From: Macrosoma leucophasiata
Lineage: Eukaryota > Arthropoda > Insecta > Lepidoptera > Hedylidae
Length of the DNA: 64,000 nucleotides
Assembly (NCBI GenBank): GCA_036365455.1
Contig: JAWQUS010000025.1
Location: 21,798,001 to 21,862,000, forward strand
Reading direction: 5' to 3'
Position 1 is the stretch's first letter. Each line of letters opens with the position of its first letter. Of the stretch, positions 53,007 through 63,784 are shown in pieces. The position numbers and the translations under genes were made by a program. The notes beneath the pieces are model-generated. The model had not been told where the DNA came from. It did no database searches and was given only the letters and a program-made list of their open reading frames with translations.

Positions 53007-56000
53007 ATGGAAGAAGAAGAGAATGCTCCATCAGTGAGTCTAGTATCGTGTATGCACTTTGTGCGTCGCGGTGTAGCTAAAGCTGTCCCGGAGAAGGTAG
53101 GATATATATTTATCAGCTGTTGCCCGCGGCATCCGCCGCGTGCATGTCGAAAAGTAGCCTATGTATATGTTCTTTCTCAATGTCAGCTCTATCTCTGTAC
53201 CAAATTTAGTTAAAATCGGTTCAGTCGTTTGGACATGAAAAGGTAACAGACAGACAGACAGATAGAGTTACTTTGCATTTATAATATACTACCTGTTGCC
53301 CGCGACTTCGCCCGCGTGGATGTCGTTTTATAAATAACTAAGTAGCCTATGTTCTTTCTCAATGTCACCTCTCTCTCTGTACCAAATTTCATTAAAATCG
53401 GTTCAGTCGTTTGGACGTGAAAAGGTAACAGACAGACAGAGTTACTTTCGCATTTATAATATTAAGTAGGTATATATATATATAATATATAAAGTAGGGA
53501 AGTTGGGATTATTGTATAGGGTTGTTGAGGAAGTGATTATGAGAAAGAGGAGGAGGAAGAGGAATTGTGCTGCGCCAATTTAGAGGATACGGATGAGGAG
53601 GAGGATATTTTATGAGGAAGAGGATGCGGATGAGGTAGCGGAAGAGGAAGCAGATGACATAATAATAATAGCAACCCTTGAAACGTCCCACTGCTGGACA
53701 CGAGTCTCTCCCCTTCTTGAGGGGAGGTTTGGAGCTTACTCCACCAAGCTGCTCCAATGTGGGTTGGTGGAGTTACTTGCAAGAGTTAGTGGCCAACCTG
53801 CTGTCAGATGTTTTCAAACCGCCCATAAAGCCTGCGACAAGGTTTAACAACTGCTATCTGTCGATAGCAACCGGGACCGTCGGCGTCCTGCTCTCCAAAG
53901 TACGAAAATGCACATTTTAATTTGCCACTAGTGGTCACCAGTCACACACCCGACCGCACTCGTATCGCTTAATCGAGTAGAACGCTTGCGTTCTACACCA
54001 GCCGGGAGGCCTTGCGCGCTACAGAAAGATGAGAAGAGGATGATACGAAGTTATAAATACTAGCGGACCCAACCTTAAATCCGCTGTCTTGTCTCTATCT
54101 ACTTAACTAAGTATATGTATATACAAAAAAAATAATTAAAAGAGCATTTTGTAGTGAACCAAACTATGAATCTAAACCAGAGGTTCCCAAACTATTTTTT
54201 CTTGTAGACCCCTTTCAATTTTTTTCTGGTTTCCATGGTCCTTGCTACATTTATATCACATTCCCATATTTCCAAATTTTATTCACGCCTACGTAGACCC
54301 CCATCGAGTCCCATGGACCCCAGGGGCCCTCTATGTCCATATAGACCCCCTGGGGTCCATGGGACTCGATGGGGACTTTGGGAATCACTGATCTAAACCA
54401 TTCTCAAAACACATACGATAAAGAATCATCAAAATTGGTCCAGCAGTTAAGGACGAGTTCAGTGACATATCTACACAACGACATTGCTAATGCCTTTGAC
54501 TGGGTCTGGCACAGGGCACTTCTCGCGAAACTTCCATCCTGCGGTCTTCCCGAGAGGCTATGCAACTGGACAGCCAGCTTCTGTCTGAGCGTTATATACA
54601 AGTCTTAGTTAACGGTCAGCACTCAGACAGACTAACTATCAACGCTGGTGTGCCGCAAGGCGTGCTATCTCCCACGCTTTTTCTTCTCTTCTGCACATCA
54701 ATGAAATGTTGGAGCAAAACTCCAATTTTCATTGCTATACCGATGATAGTACGGGATGTGCACACTACACTAGCCGTGCAAATGCCTCTCGGACTCTTAT
54801 CGAGGAAAGAAGGACTAGACTTGTGTCTGAAATCGAGCACTCTCTGGAGCGGGTCTCGGATTGGAGTCGACTTAATTTAATGCAGTTCAACCCCTCGAAG
54901 ACACAAGTCTGCATGTACACCGCTAAAAAAACTCCATGCATTGTAGCACCACAGTTCCAGGGCATTCCGATCGCCGTTGGTAAGAGTCTCGGTATCCTGG
55001 GCGTTGACATATCGAACAAAGTGCAATTCGGGAGTCAAATTGAGTGTAAGACCAAGTTGGCATCCAAAAAGCTAGGGGTGCTCAACAAAGCCAGGCAGAA
55101 TTCACTTTCACTTCGGGGCAGCTACTACTACTTTATAGGGCCCAAGTGCGGCCTCATCTGGAATACTGCACTCATTTGTGGGCGGGAGGGAGCCCCCCCA
55201 AATACCAGCTTGCTTCACTTGACTCCCTACAAAAACGCGCCGTTCGTATTGTCAACGATTCAGGACTTACTGACAGGCTCGAACATCTGAGCCTTGCAGA
55301 GACATTGGGAGTCTGTGCGTGTTGTACCGTCTCTACAATGGTGAGTGCTTTGCTGAACTGTTTGACATGGTGCCACCGTCTATTTTCCTACCCGCCGAAG
55401 AGAGAAGTTCCACCCACACCGACTGGACACCTGGCAGTACTCAACGGTGCGGTTTTCACGTTCGTTCTTGCCCAGAACGTGTAAATTGTGGAACGAACTT
55501 CCCTCTGAGGTGTTCCCTAGGTGCTACATTAAGAGGTTCTTCAAAAATGGCGTCAAAAGATCCCTTCAGGGTTGGCAGCGCGTTGACAACTCCCCCCTGG
55601 TGTTGCAAATGTTCATAGGCGACGGTGACCACTTTCCATCAGGTGGCCCGTTTGCTTGTCTGTCAACCTACAGACATAAAAAAACACACAAACACCAAAA
55701 AAAAAAGATGAGTGAATGACACAATTTCATTTAGGAATTGAAATGAAAATAAGAATGCAGTCTTTATTTCTTTGTTGATTAGGTATTTAAGTCGAATATT
55801 ATTAATCAAAATAAAAGAATTGAATACTATTAATCAAAATTTATTTTAAACAGGGAGGTTAATTTTATAAAAAATATATTTGGACCCTGTTTCCCCTAAC
55901 AACCGGTTTTATAGTTCATCATATACAAATACAGCATTGCTAAAAAGTCGTTTGCTGATACATTTTATGGAAGAGATGATAGGTATTGTAAAGCCCCGAA

Positions 56001-59000
56001 TATTTCGATTTTTTAAGTTGAGTACGCGTATAAACATAATAATGTATGTCAATAAAATTAAAACAAACAATCAAGGAACAGCGCCGGTGGCGGGTTGGGA
56101 GGTCTCGCTCGCCTGTTCGGCCTGGCACCGCGCTGCGGCGTGTGCGTTGCCATAGATACGCGACGCGCATGCGCAACAAAATTCCTCATAAATACCTCTT
56201 AAATGTTGAGGAAGCGGTAGCGGAAGAGGATTTTTTTATTTTAAGTTTTGAGGATGCGGAAACGGTTGAGGAACCCAAAATATTGCGGCACTTCCTCATT
56301 ATGAGGAAGAGGAAGAGGAATCCTCAGCAATCCTATTGTATACATTCGTATTCTAGTAGTGCCCGCGACTTTGTCCGAATTAATCCCGAATTCGTAATAG
56401 AAATTTGTTCAGTATCCACGCGGTCGAAGGCACAGGTAGAAGTAGTAATAAATAAAAGTAGCTAAAGTTACTCCTTATTACATTAGCTATCTGCCAGTGA
56501 CAGTACCGTCGTAATCGGTCCAGCCGTTTCTGAGATTAGCCGGAACAAACAGATACACAGACTCAAATTTGTTAAAAATGTTGTTTTGGTATTTGTACAT
56601 TTTTATTTCACAAACTGTAGTTTTTTTTTATTTAATAAAAGTGGCAAACAAGCGTGCAGTTCACATTGATGTTAAGTGATGACTGCAGCCTATAGACAAC
56701 CACACAATGACCAGAGGTCAAAATGCAAATGCGCTGCCACTCCTCAGGCATTAGGTGTTTTGCCTCTGTAGATATAGATTTAGAAGAAGTAAACATTACT
56801 ATTTTTTTCTAGATTGAACTAACCGAAAAAGACTTGGAGAAGATTATAAAGCAGACTGCAGAAGATTTAAGGTATGCTTTTATACATTTTTAATATTATA
56901 AAATCTCTCATAGAATTAATTTATAAAAAAATAAATGTAAACCATAAATACAATAAATGTAAACCATTGTAAATTGCTTTTTAATATTGGTTTACATTTA
57001 TTTTATTTATAAAAACAGGTTTATTAACAATGTCCAGTGTTCCAATCATGACATTTTAACACTTGGTCCAATCAGAGATAAAGGTTGTATTACCTGCTTC
57101 CTCATCTTAGGTTTGACTCTTACAATATTTATGAATTACGAGAGACAGAGGGTTCTACAATTTTTGTTTGGATGAGCTTCATTCAGCTGCATTTTCATAC
57201 TTCAAGACTTACATTACATTTTGTCCTGGTTGGAATGGGCTTGAATGAAGTAGGTGGAAGGCCTAAGTCTAACACTGAATCTGCTTCTGACTGGAGTAAG
57301 CCAATAATAGTTATTTATGCAATTTCTTAGAAAAATGAAATATGTTTGTATGTATCTTCACACCCTGATATCCCAGTCCTAATATACCTCCCGTGCTTGT
57401 ACTACATGCGTCATTCTCTTCATACATGCTCACCAATTCCTAAGACTCTTTACCCCGCTAATATGTTTGTGTTAAATATTAATATATTTTTTATATAATG
57501 ATGGTGGTAGAAAAGTATACAGTTGCTTGTCGATGGTAAGTGAATATTTTGGCCTATAGACATTCTACACAAATCAGGGTCAAACTGCAGATGTGGTGCC
57601 ACCCCCAGAGGCCTAAATTTACTTCTCTGATAGTTATTACAGTACCATAACATTACTACCTCATTGGAACATAATAGTGATGAACACAATTACTACCTCA
57701 TTGAAACATAATAGTGATGAACACAATTACTACCTCATTGGAACATAATAGTGATGAACACAATTACTACCTCTTTGGAACAAACACTACTAGAAGTGTT
57801 TAGCATAGATTGAGTCTGGCACTGGAACATTACATGATATGTTTTGAATTCAACAGACTAACTGAACAAGGAGATGACGAGTCAGATGCAGAAGGCGAGA
57901 GTAGTGCTGCCCCAGCTCCAGAACCTGCCAATCCGGATGACGAGTTCAACTTTGAGAAATATGACGAGGAAGAATCTAGTATGTTATATATAAATACATC
58001 TACATAAATAAATGTGCTTAATGCAACTAAGGCATTATCTACCAGTCAACCTTTGGGTAAAATGGAAATCAACGAAATAAATGCTATAAGTTAAAAGCTT
58101 TAAATAATATTATCAAATATTAAATAAAAATTATAAAAACTTTAAAAAAAAAATTAAAAGTATTAATTTACTTTCATTACATATAAGCCATGAATATATA
58201 TACAACATGTAATGGGAATAATGCACACTCTTTTAACACTCCGATTAGAAAATAGAGTTATAATCATAATACGTGAACTGAAATTACATATTTATGTATT
58301 TAATATTTTTATTAAGAAATAAGTTGTCCTCAATTTGGACGAACAGTATGCACACCCTTTGCATACTTACCTTTTACCTACCTCTACCTACGGCCGCACA
58401 TAAAACACGAACCTACTCACACACGCATACTGTTGCAATGTGATGTAGCGTAACCTATGTACCCTTATTTAACACTCACTAGTAATAAGATTAATTTCCA
58501 CCATTTTATTTTGGGACAAAATATTACCTATATCAAAAATGCCTGAAATCAATTTGGTTATCGATTCTGAACAAACTAGTCCCGGGTTGTACATTTAATC
58601 CTCTTACACGTTGTATATATATATATGTCGGAGAAAGAACGTTAATCTCGACATCATCATTAGTGGTTATGTGTTTAGTGGGCGTCTTGAGGGTTAAATG
58701 CTAGCACAAAACAATAAGTCACTATTATCAGTCAGATTTAATCACTTTAACAGAATATCACTGCTTAACTTTACACTCAAAACTCTTTGATATAATTACA
58801 CTTTTAAACTTTTAAGTACAACGAGCAGCGGGTTCGCGACACCGATCTTATTTCGCCAATCAAATAGTACTCCACTGTCCAACCAAAGAATGATCCACCT
58901 CGATCAACAACGACACATTTTATAACCTCCGTTAACGGCGATCTGTCAGATGGCGCCTCGACCCCGCTCGAGGCCTACCCTCAACTCGGTAATGTACTTT

Positions 59001-62000
59001 TATAATACAATTACTCTTTAAATGAAATAATGATTTTAAACGATAACAAAATCTAACAAATCAAATTAACTTAAAATAATATTTTTAGCAAGGTATTTCT
59101 ATAGCCTAGTACTTTACAGAACCAACAATAAACTTCTTGCTCCGACATATATATATATATATATATGTATACAACCCGGAACTAGTTTGTTCCGTATGTA
59201 TATATCTATATATTTTATAGTGAATATTATTTTTACAGCAACAGCGATTGGTATAGGCGCAGTAGCGACTGTTCCAAACATTGGTGACCTCAGTGAAAAT
59301 GTTCAGATAAGGGTATGTTTTCATTATTATATTAGGGATGAAACGGATATCAGGGTACTGTCCAACCAATATTTATTATACTGGTAATTTGCAACATAGT
59401 ATCCCATCCTATCCCATACTAACAAAACCACGGCTTTACTTAAAAGCGAGTTTACCCATAATAAAACTGATTATAGGGGTCATTATTTATTTGTTAAGTT
59501 AACTGACCAGTTTTTGTTGGATATCCACTTTTCGGCCGGATCACTGTCCGTTTTAACTTGTTTTGATAACCTATCAAAAATAAACTCACACTCACAGCTC
59601 CACATTAGGTATTATATGTATAAACCTGTATCGTGGATGCCGTTGTACACAGAAAACACATGCACAAACACCCAGACCTGAAACAAATATCTGTAGACCA
59701 TACAAATATTTGTTCCGTTGCGGGGCTCGAACCAATTATTTATATCTAATTAATTCAATTAGCGCGCATGATCCTGCGGCTGGTGTAGATCGGACGCGAT
59801 CTACTCGGTTAAGCTATACGGGCGCGTTCTGGTGTGTGATGGGTGACCGCTAGTGGCAAATTAAAATGCGCGTTTCCGTGCTTCGGATGGCACGTCAAGC
59901 CGCCGATTCCGGTTGCTATCGATAGATAGCAGTCGTTTAACTTTGACGGAGGCCTTATGGGCGGTTTGCAAACATCCGAGCATTGGATCAGCTTGGAGTA
60001 AGCTCCAGGCCTCCTCCCAAGCAGGGGAGAGACTCGTGCCCAACAGTGGGACATATATTTTTTTTTTTTTTATGTATTGGGCTTGGCAAACAAGCATGCA
60101 GTTCACATTGATGTTAAGTGATGACTGCAGCCTGCCTATAGACACCCACATGAAGACCAAGGTCAAAATGCAGATGCGTTACCACTCCTGAGGCCTAAGG
60201 TGTTATGCCTCTGTGCCGGAAATTACAGGGCCGTACATTACCACCTGACCGGAACACAATAGTGCTGAACACTACCATTTAGCGGCAAGTATATTAGGTA
60301 ATGCGGTGGTACCTACGCCCGCGAGCTCTGTCACTGAAGCTCTACCACCAGTAAAATAAATAAAATAAAATAAATATCAAGGGTAGTCATTATTATTATT
60401 ATAGTATAGGAGTTGCTTAAATTATGTCTGATTCCAGACAGATGGACCAGATAGTGATGAAGAGGATGATGTAATAAAACCTGATGATAATCTGCTGCTG
60501 GTTGGACACGTGGAAAGTGATGCTAGTGTACTTGAAGTGTACAGTGAGTATACAGTATATCATATTACGATATGTTCTTAGGTTTTCGCGAGCTACACTC
60601 ATTGAAATAAAACTATTTTTACGGATTTATCTCGCGTATAACTAAAATGATTTTTAAAATCAACCCGACGTTTCGGTCGCTTTTACTACTACTATACTAC
60701 ATATAATTTTTCAAACTTCTGTCAGACAAATGTCACCTCAGTCTGCCCGGGACCACGGAAGGTGAAAAGCGACCGAAACGTCGGGTTGATTTTAAAAATC
60801 ATTTTAGTTTAATACACGCGAGTATATCATATTGATTTTTATGCAAATGATATTTGTTTTTGTTCGCATATCACTGCTAGTCCAAAAACTGTGCTAACTC
60901 TTGGTGCGGAGAATAACACGCAGGGTGTGTCCTGCCGCACTCACGTATTGAAAATTACGCGTAATTAAGATGACAAACAATGCATACAATTCATATGGAC
61001 GTGTGATGACTGCAGACTGTAAACATCGACACAAAAGCCTGAGGTACAAATGCAGATGCGTACCCACTCAGCCCTGATACCAAAGTCGTTATGTCCCTAT
61101 TTTTATTTTTTATTTATTTTCTATATGTCACCATCTAACTGGAACACTACAGTGCCGAATACTTCTATTTGGCAGCAGATTATTATTATTATTAAGCCTT
61201 TATTTACTAGAAATTTTATCACAGTTAATTTACTTTATAAAACAAATAGCACATCACACAATTGAAAGAGCGGCTGGACTAGATTCCCAGTAGGTCGCGA
61301 GTTCGAGCCTCGTCTGAAGTCAAATTTTTCTTTCCATTTTTCTTGAAAAATAAAATATATTTCACAAGCATGTGTTAATGCGAAATAATATAAAACAAAT
61401 AGCACATCGGTCACTTTCTTCATCATTATAATTCTAGTGCATCAGTAGACGCGGAGGCCTCGTCCAGGTCCAGATTACAGATAATGTGGTGGTGCTTACG
61501 CCCTCGAGCTACTACACTGGAAATCTTGAAGATTCTGAACAATTATTTCAGAATGCTTTTTTTTTTTTGGCAGTTTACAACAAGGAGGAAGGTTCATTCT
61601 ATGTGCACCATGACCTCATCCTGCCATGGTTCCCGCTGTGCATTGAGTGGCTTAGTCACGACCCGTCTGATCCACAGCCCGGTAAGATTTTCATCTATCA
61701 ACATTTGATTTATCCATTCGTGGAATTTTACGGCCCTGTAATTTCGGGTACAGAGGCATAATAAATGGCAAATGCTTAGTGGCATTAAGTCGGCCTTTAT
61801 GTACCATCTCTGTGCATCAAAAGAATAAGTCTATACAAATAAATAAAGTTGGAGTGTCTGTTTGCATAATATAAAAATTACCGCTTTTTCTAAATACATA
61901 ATATATGTATGTATATCAAAACAACATTTTTTACAATTTTTTTCTGTCTGTCTATTTGGCGGGGCTAATCTGTACGAGCGGAACGGCTGTACCGATTTTG

Positions 62001-62511
62001 ACAGGACTTTCACTAGCAGATACCTGATGTGATAAGGAGTAACTTAGGCTACTTTTATAGTAGCTGCGCCCACGACTTCGTCCGGGTAGATACTGAACAA
62101 TCATAAACTCTCACGCGGGCGAACTCGCGGGCACAACTAGTAAATAATATGTAAGACCTCAGGAGTGGCAACGCATCTACACTGAAACCTCCAGTCTCAT
62201 GTAGATGTTTATAGGCTACAGTATCACATACCATCAATGTAAACTGTATGCTTGTTTGCCACTTCATACCAAAAAAGAAAACGTACGAGACGACGAGGCA
62301 CTGCCTTTTAAATAAAGGTAATTCTAAAATCACTAGGTAACCTGTGCGCACTAGGCGGCATGGATCCAGTGATACAGGTGTGGGATCTGGACATCGAGAA
62401 CTGCCTGGAACCCGCCTTCAAGCTCGGCAAGAAACCGAACAAGAAGAAGAAGACCAAACGCCTGGGACACAAGGATGCCGTGCTCGATTTATCTTGGAAT
62501 AGGAATTTTAC
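53007..62511 (+). CDS. PWP1: PWP1 (periodic tryptophan protein 1) 5' part, 7 exons, continues off the window
   Basis: Exons 53007-53096, 56813-56871, 57857-57978, 59239-59312, 60438-60543, 61574-61681 and 62337-62511 have GT-AG borders and consistent phases. The protein starts [21 protein letters not shown] with [17 protein letters not shown], then an acidic stretch ([21 protein letters not shown]), then [57 protein letters not shown], a Lys run and [12 protein letters not shown]. Order and motifs match PWP1, a nucleolar WD40 protein needed for pre-rRNA processing and rDNA chromatin; the last exon enters the first WD repeats. The remaining WD40 exons lie beyond 64000. The ATG at 53007 is the first in frame. 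Introns are filled with transposons. Confidence 0.94.
53108..53465 (+). repeat. Two tandem copies of a short non-autonomous repeat in PWP1 intron 1
   Basis: Copies 53108-53285 and 53286-53465 share GTTGCCCGCG(A/G)C, CCTATGT...TTCTTTCTCAATGTCA, TTTAGTTAAAATCGGTTCAG or its variant, GTCGTTTGGACATGAAAAGG and GACAGACAGACAG. This is a common lepidopteran element end. Confidence 0.75.
53660..54025 (-). mobile_element. 5S-rRNA-derived SINE, copy 4
   Basis: Inverted copy with tail at 53660 (AATAATAATAGCAACCC, CCCACTGCTGGACACGAG) and 5S-like head near 53930-54010 (TAGTGGTCACCAGTCACACACC, GACCGCACTCGTATCGCTTA). More diverged than copy 2. Confidence 0.82.
54178..54390. mobile_element. hAT-type hairpin MITE with 8-bp target duplication
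   Basis: It starts CAGAGGTTCCCAAAC and ends TTTGGGAATCACTG, the usual hAT termini, flanked by ATCTAAAC at 54170-54177 and 54391-54398. Inside, 28-bp arms 54299-54326 and 54347-54374 are perfect inverted repeats with a 20-nt loop. No transposase. The exact target duplication supports a true insertion. Confidence 0.92.
54465..55690 (+). mobile_element. Jockey-like LINE, RT and 3' end, in PWP1 intron 1
   Basis: RT palm blocks [44 protein letters not shown] and a changed catalytic box YTDDS (normally YADD) are followed by the C-terminal region. Several frameshifts. It ends in an A-rich tail near 55690. Same strand as PWP1. Confidence 0.9.
55691..56354 (+). other. PWP1 intron 1 sequence, GC-rich island 56080-56170 and GAGGAAG-type repeats
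   Basis: A 139-codon frame (56046-56465) partly reads acidic and arginine-rich low-complexity sequence. GAGGA(A/T)GCGGA words resemble the imperfect GAGGA repeats at 53530-53655. No gene supported. Confidence 0.4.
56355..56560 (+). mobile_element. Family-F repeat fragment
   Basis: AGTAGTGCCCGCGACTTTGT, ACTCCTTATTACATTAGC, ATCTGCCAGTGACAGTACCG and GTCCAGCCGTTTCTGAG match family F in direct orientation. Confidence 0.65.
56619..56772 (-). mobile_element. SINE-A, 5'-truncated, ending 40 bp before PWP1 exon 2
   Basis: Antisense tail and middle only, from the T-run at 56619 to GTTTTGCCTCTGTAGA. It lies very close to the exon 2 acceptor. Confidence 0.8.
57486..57795 (-). mobile_element. SINE-A relic expanded into a tandem repeat
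   Basis: The tail half is a recognisable antisense SINE-A (GTGGTAGAAAAGTATACAGT, GGCCTATAGACATTCTACAC, AGATGTGGTGCCACCCCC). The head half has become tandem 37-bp units, listed separately. Confidence 0.75.
57652..57780 (+). repeat. 37-bp tandem repeat, 3.5 copies
   Basis: Units start ATTACTACCTCATTG at 57652, 57689 and 57726, with a partial unit at 57763. The unit corresponds to the CATTACCACCTGACCGGAAC / AACACGATAGTGCTGAACAC part of SINE-A, so it arose by local duplication of the SINE. Confidence 0.9.
58569..59192. repeat. Inverted-repeat element in PWP1 intron 3, split by a solo LTR
   Basis: GAACAAACTAGTCCCGGGTTG near 58569 and CAACCCGGAACTAGTTTGTTC near 59172 are inverted copies with one difference, each adjoining a (TA)n run. 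The central (TA)n is interrupted by the 522-bp LTR candidate at 58626-59147. Confidence 0.7.
58626..59147 (+). mobile_element. Probable solo LTR
   Basis: Starts TGTCGGAG and ends CTCCGACA, perfect 8-bp inverted ends of TG...CA form. An AATAAA signal lies about 20 bp before the right end. Length 522 bp, no internal coding. Flanked by TA-rich sequence, so a 4-bp target duplication TATA is possible but not distinctive. It is unrelated to the gypsy LTR at 2667. Confidence 0.6.
59620..59740 (-). mobile_element. SINE-E copy, inverted
   Basis: ATGCCGTTGTACACAG, CAGACCTGAAACAAATATCT, ATACAAATATTTGTTCCGT and GGGGCTCGAACC are the inverted blocks of 12950-13135. Confidence 0.7.
59761..60056 (+). mobile_element. 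5S-rRNA-derived SINE, copy 5
   Basis: Head with CGGTTAAGCTATACGGGCGC and GATGGGTGACCGC. The segment between body and tail is partly deleted. Its tail is fused to a SINE-A inserted at 60058. Confidence 0.83.
60058..60353 (-). mobile_element. SINE-A copy inserted at the tail of a 5S SINE
   Basis: Antisense full-length copy from the T-run to CTGAAGCTCTACCACCAGTA. One of the closest copies to the family consensus, so probably young. Confidence 0.88.
60548..60835. mobile_element. Penelope-like terminal hairpin in PWP1 intron 5
   Basis: It begins 4 bases after exon 5. CGGATTTATCTCGCGTAT and AAATCAACCCGACGTTTCGG (about 60612-60679) are repeated in reverse at 60769-60828, with CTTCTGTCAGACAAATGTCA in the loop. 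The same sequences flank the GIY-YIG remnant at 21343-22065. Confidence 0.75.
60968..61515 (-). mobile_element. SINE-A relic split by a SINE-B insertion
   Basis: 60968-61180 is the diverged tail and middle (antisense). 61476-61515 is the head (GATAATGTGGTGGTGCTTAC, GCCCTCGAGCT). Between them lies a 295-bp insertion with SINE-B. Confidence 0.7.
61256..61396 (+). mobile_element. SINE-B, 5'-truncated
   Basis: The tRNA-like part from ATTGAAAGAGCGGCTGGAC to GTTCGAGCCTCGTCTGAAGT, then the family tail. GCACATC(A/G) occurs on both sides (near 61251 and 61401), with AAACAAATAGCACATC repeated, a likely target duplication of about 16 bp. Confidence 0.8.
61726..62272 (+). mobile_element. SINE-A split by a family-F repeat (61808-62146)
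   Basis: 61726-61765 (TTTTACGGCCCTGTAATTTC, CAGAGGCATAA) and 62152-62272 (AGACCTCAGGAGTGGCAACG to GCTTGTTTGCCACTTCATAC) belong to one SINE-A. The insert carries the inverted family-F sequence ending GCGGGCGAACTCGCGGGCAC. Confidence 0.75.
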
Positions 62512-62581
62512 GTGAGTATTAAGGCGAGAATCAAGGTGTCGGGTATTTAATTTTTTTTTTAATTTAACTATAAGCAGATAG

Positions 62582-62866
62582 GTTTTTTTTATGCAATGAA
62601 ATTGGCAAACAAGCATGCAGTTCACATTGATGTTAAGTGATGACTGCAGCCTATAGACACCCACACAATGACCAGAGGTCAAAATACAGATGCATTGCCA
62701 CTCCTGAGGCCTAAGGTGTTATGCCTCTGTGCCGAAAATTACAGGGCCGTACATTACCACCTGACCGGAACACGATAGTACTCAACACTACCATTTAGCG
62801 GCAAGTATGTAGTAATGCGGTGGTGCCTACGCCCGCGAGCTCCGTCACTGGAGCTCTACCACAGAA
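62582..62866 (-). mobile_element. SINE-A, near-consensus copy 70 bp after PWP1 exon 7
   Basis: Antisense full-length copy from the T-run to GGAGCTCTACCACAG, with almost no changes from the consensus. Confidence 0.88.
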
Positions 62867-63634
62867 GACGGTTGGGCGAGATAGGACCAGTGTCCCAGTT
62901 CCCCATATTAAGTCAGCACATTGGCTCGTTTCAGTCTACTAATGCTTGGCTCTCTGCACCTCTGCTCCAGTGGTGCTGAGTGGTTTTGTGTGGTTTGGGT
63001 GAGTTTTAAGACGGTCTCTGTACTTTAATGAGTGGCGTTTTGCTCCTTCAGATATTCATGGATTTCTGGGTTGCGAATAAATCATGAGTTTAATAATAAT
63101 AAACAATTATTGTCCTCTCCAACTCTCCAACCAAGGTTTTATAAAAAACTCAAAAGAAAATTACAAGGTATTGGAAGAAAAGTGTCTTATATGATCTTAA
63201 AATTGGAGAGCACTGGTGCCTGAAAAAAGTGAGACAAAGTCTCACTTGATATACAGGTCATTAGATTCTCACCACGCTGCGTTTTTTAAATTTTACATTT
63301 TCAATCTAGTATTTATGTAGTAAACAGTTTAAAAGAACAAAATGCTATCATAAAAACAATTTTAAAAATTGCGAGGATTATAAACAATAGAAAAAGGTAA
63401 ATAAAATTAGACATAGGTATTATAGTAGGGTTCCAATCATCGATATCTCAACCTAATAGATACCGCATCGCAGGCGAACGCTTTCGGACAACACATAGGG
63501 TGACATAGGTAATTCAGTAAAGATAAAAGAAACCGCGCGCGAGCTCGACTTCAGTACCGACCACGTATGTGACCTGTGTACATCGTTTTACGAGCGCGAA
63601 ATAATTTCGTTAAAAAATAAGAAAGTGAAGCAAA
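62867..63634 (+). other. PWP1 intron 7 sequence, no exon found
   Basis: No further PWP1 exon is recognisable. A short GC-rich stretch (AACCGCGCGCGAGCTCGACT) at 63530-63600 precedes the THAP-like frame and could be a promoter or an unrelated repeat. Confidence 0.45.
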
Positions 63635-63784
63635 ATGACATCTTGTTCAATAAAATGGTGTTACAAATGTAGCAAAACATCTAATTTCAAAAAAGACGAC
63701 ATAACTTTTCACAGGAATGCTGCTTTCACGATTATAATTTTCAAAAATAAAATTAGTTCGGAGTTCAACTTACACAGGTCATGA
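63635..63784 (+). CDS. THAP-domain-like N-terminus, short (49 codons)
   Basis: The frame starts MTSCSIKWCYKCSKTSNFKK and continues DDITFHRN. The spacing C-x4-C and the downstream (I/V)-x-FH(R/K) match the first part of the THAP zinc finger (C-x2-4-C ... C-x2-H), a DNA-binding fold found in P-element transposases and many insect regulators. The usual FP after FHR is replaced by NAAF and the frame stops at 63782-63784, so the second Cys and His are missing. It is either a first exon whose donor I cannot place or a decayed transposon end. It sits on the same strand as PWP1, past the last visible exon. Confidence 0.45.
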   Translation: MTSCSIKWCYKCSKTSNFKKDDITFHRNAAFTIIIFKNKISSEFNLHRS

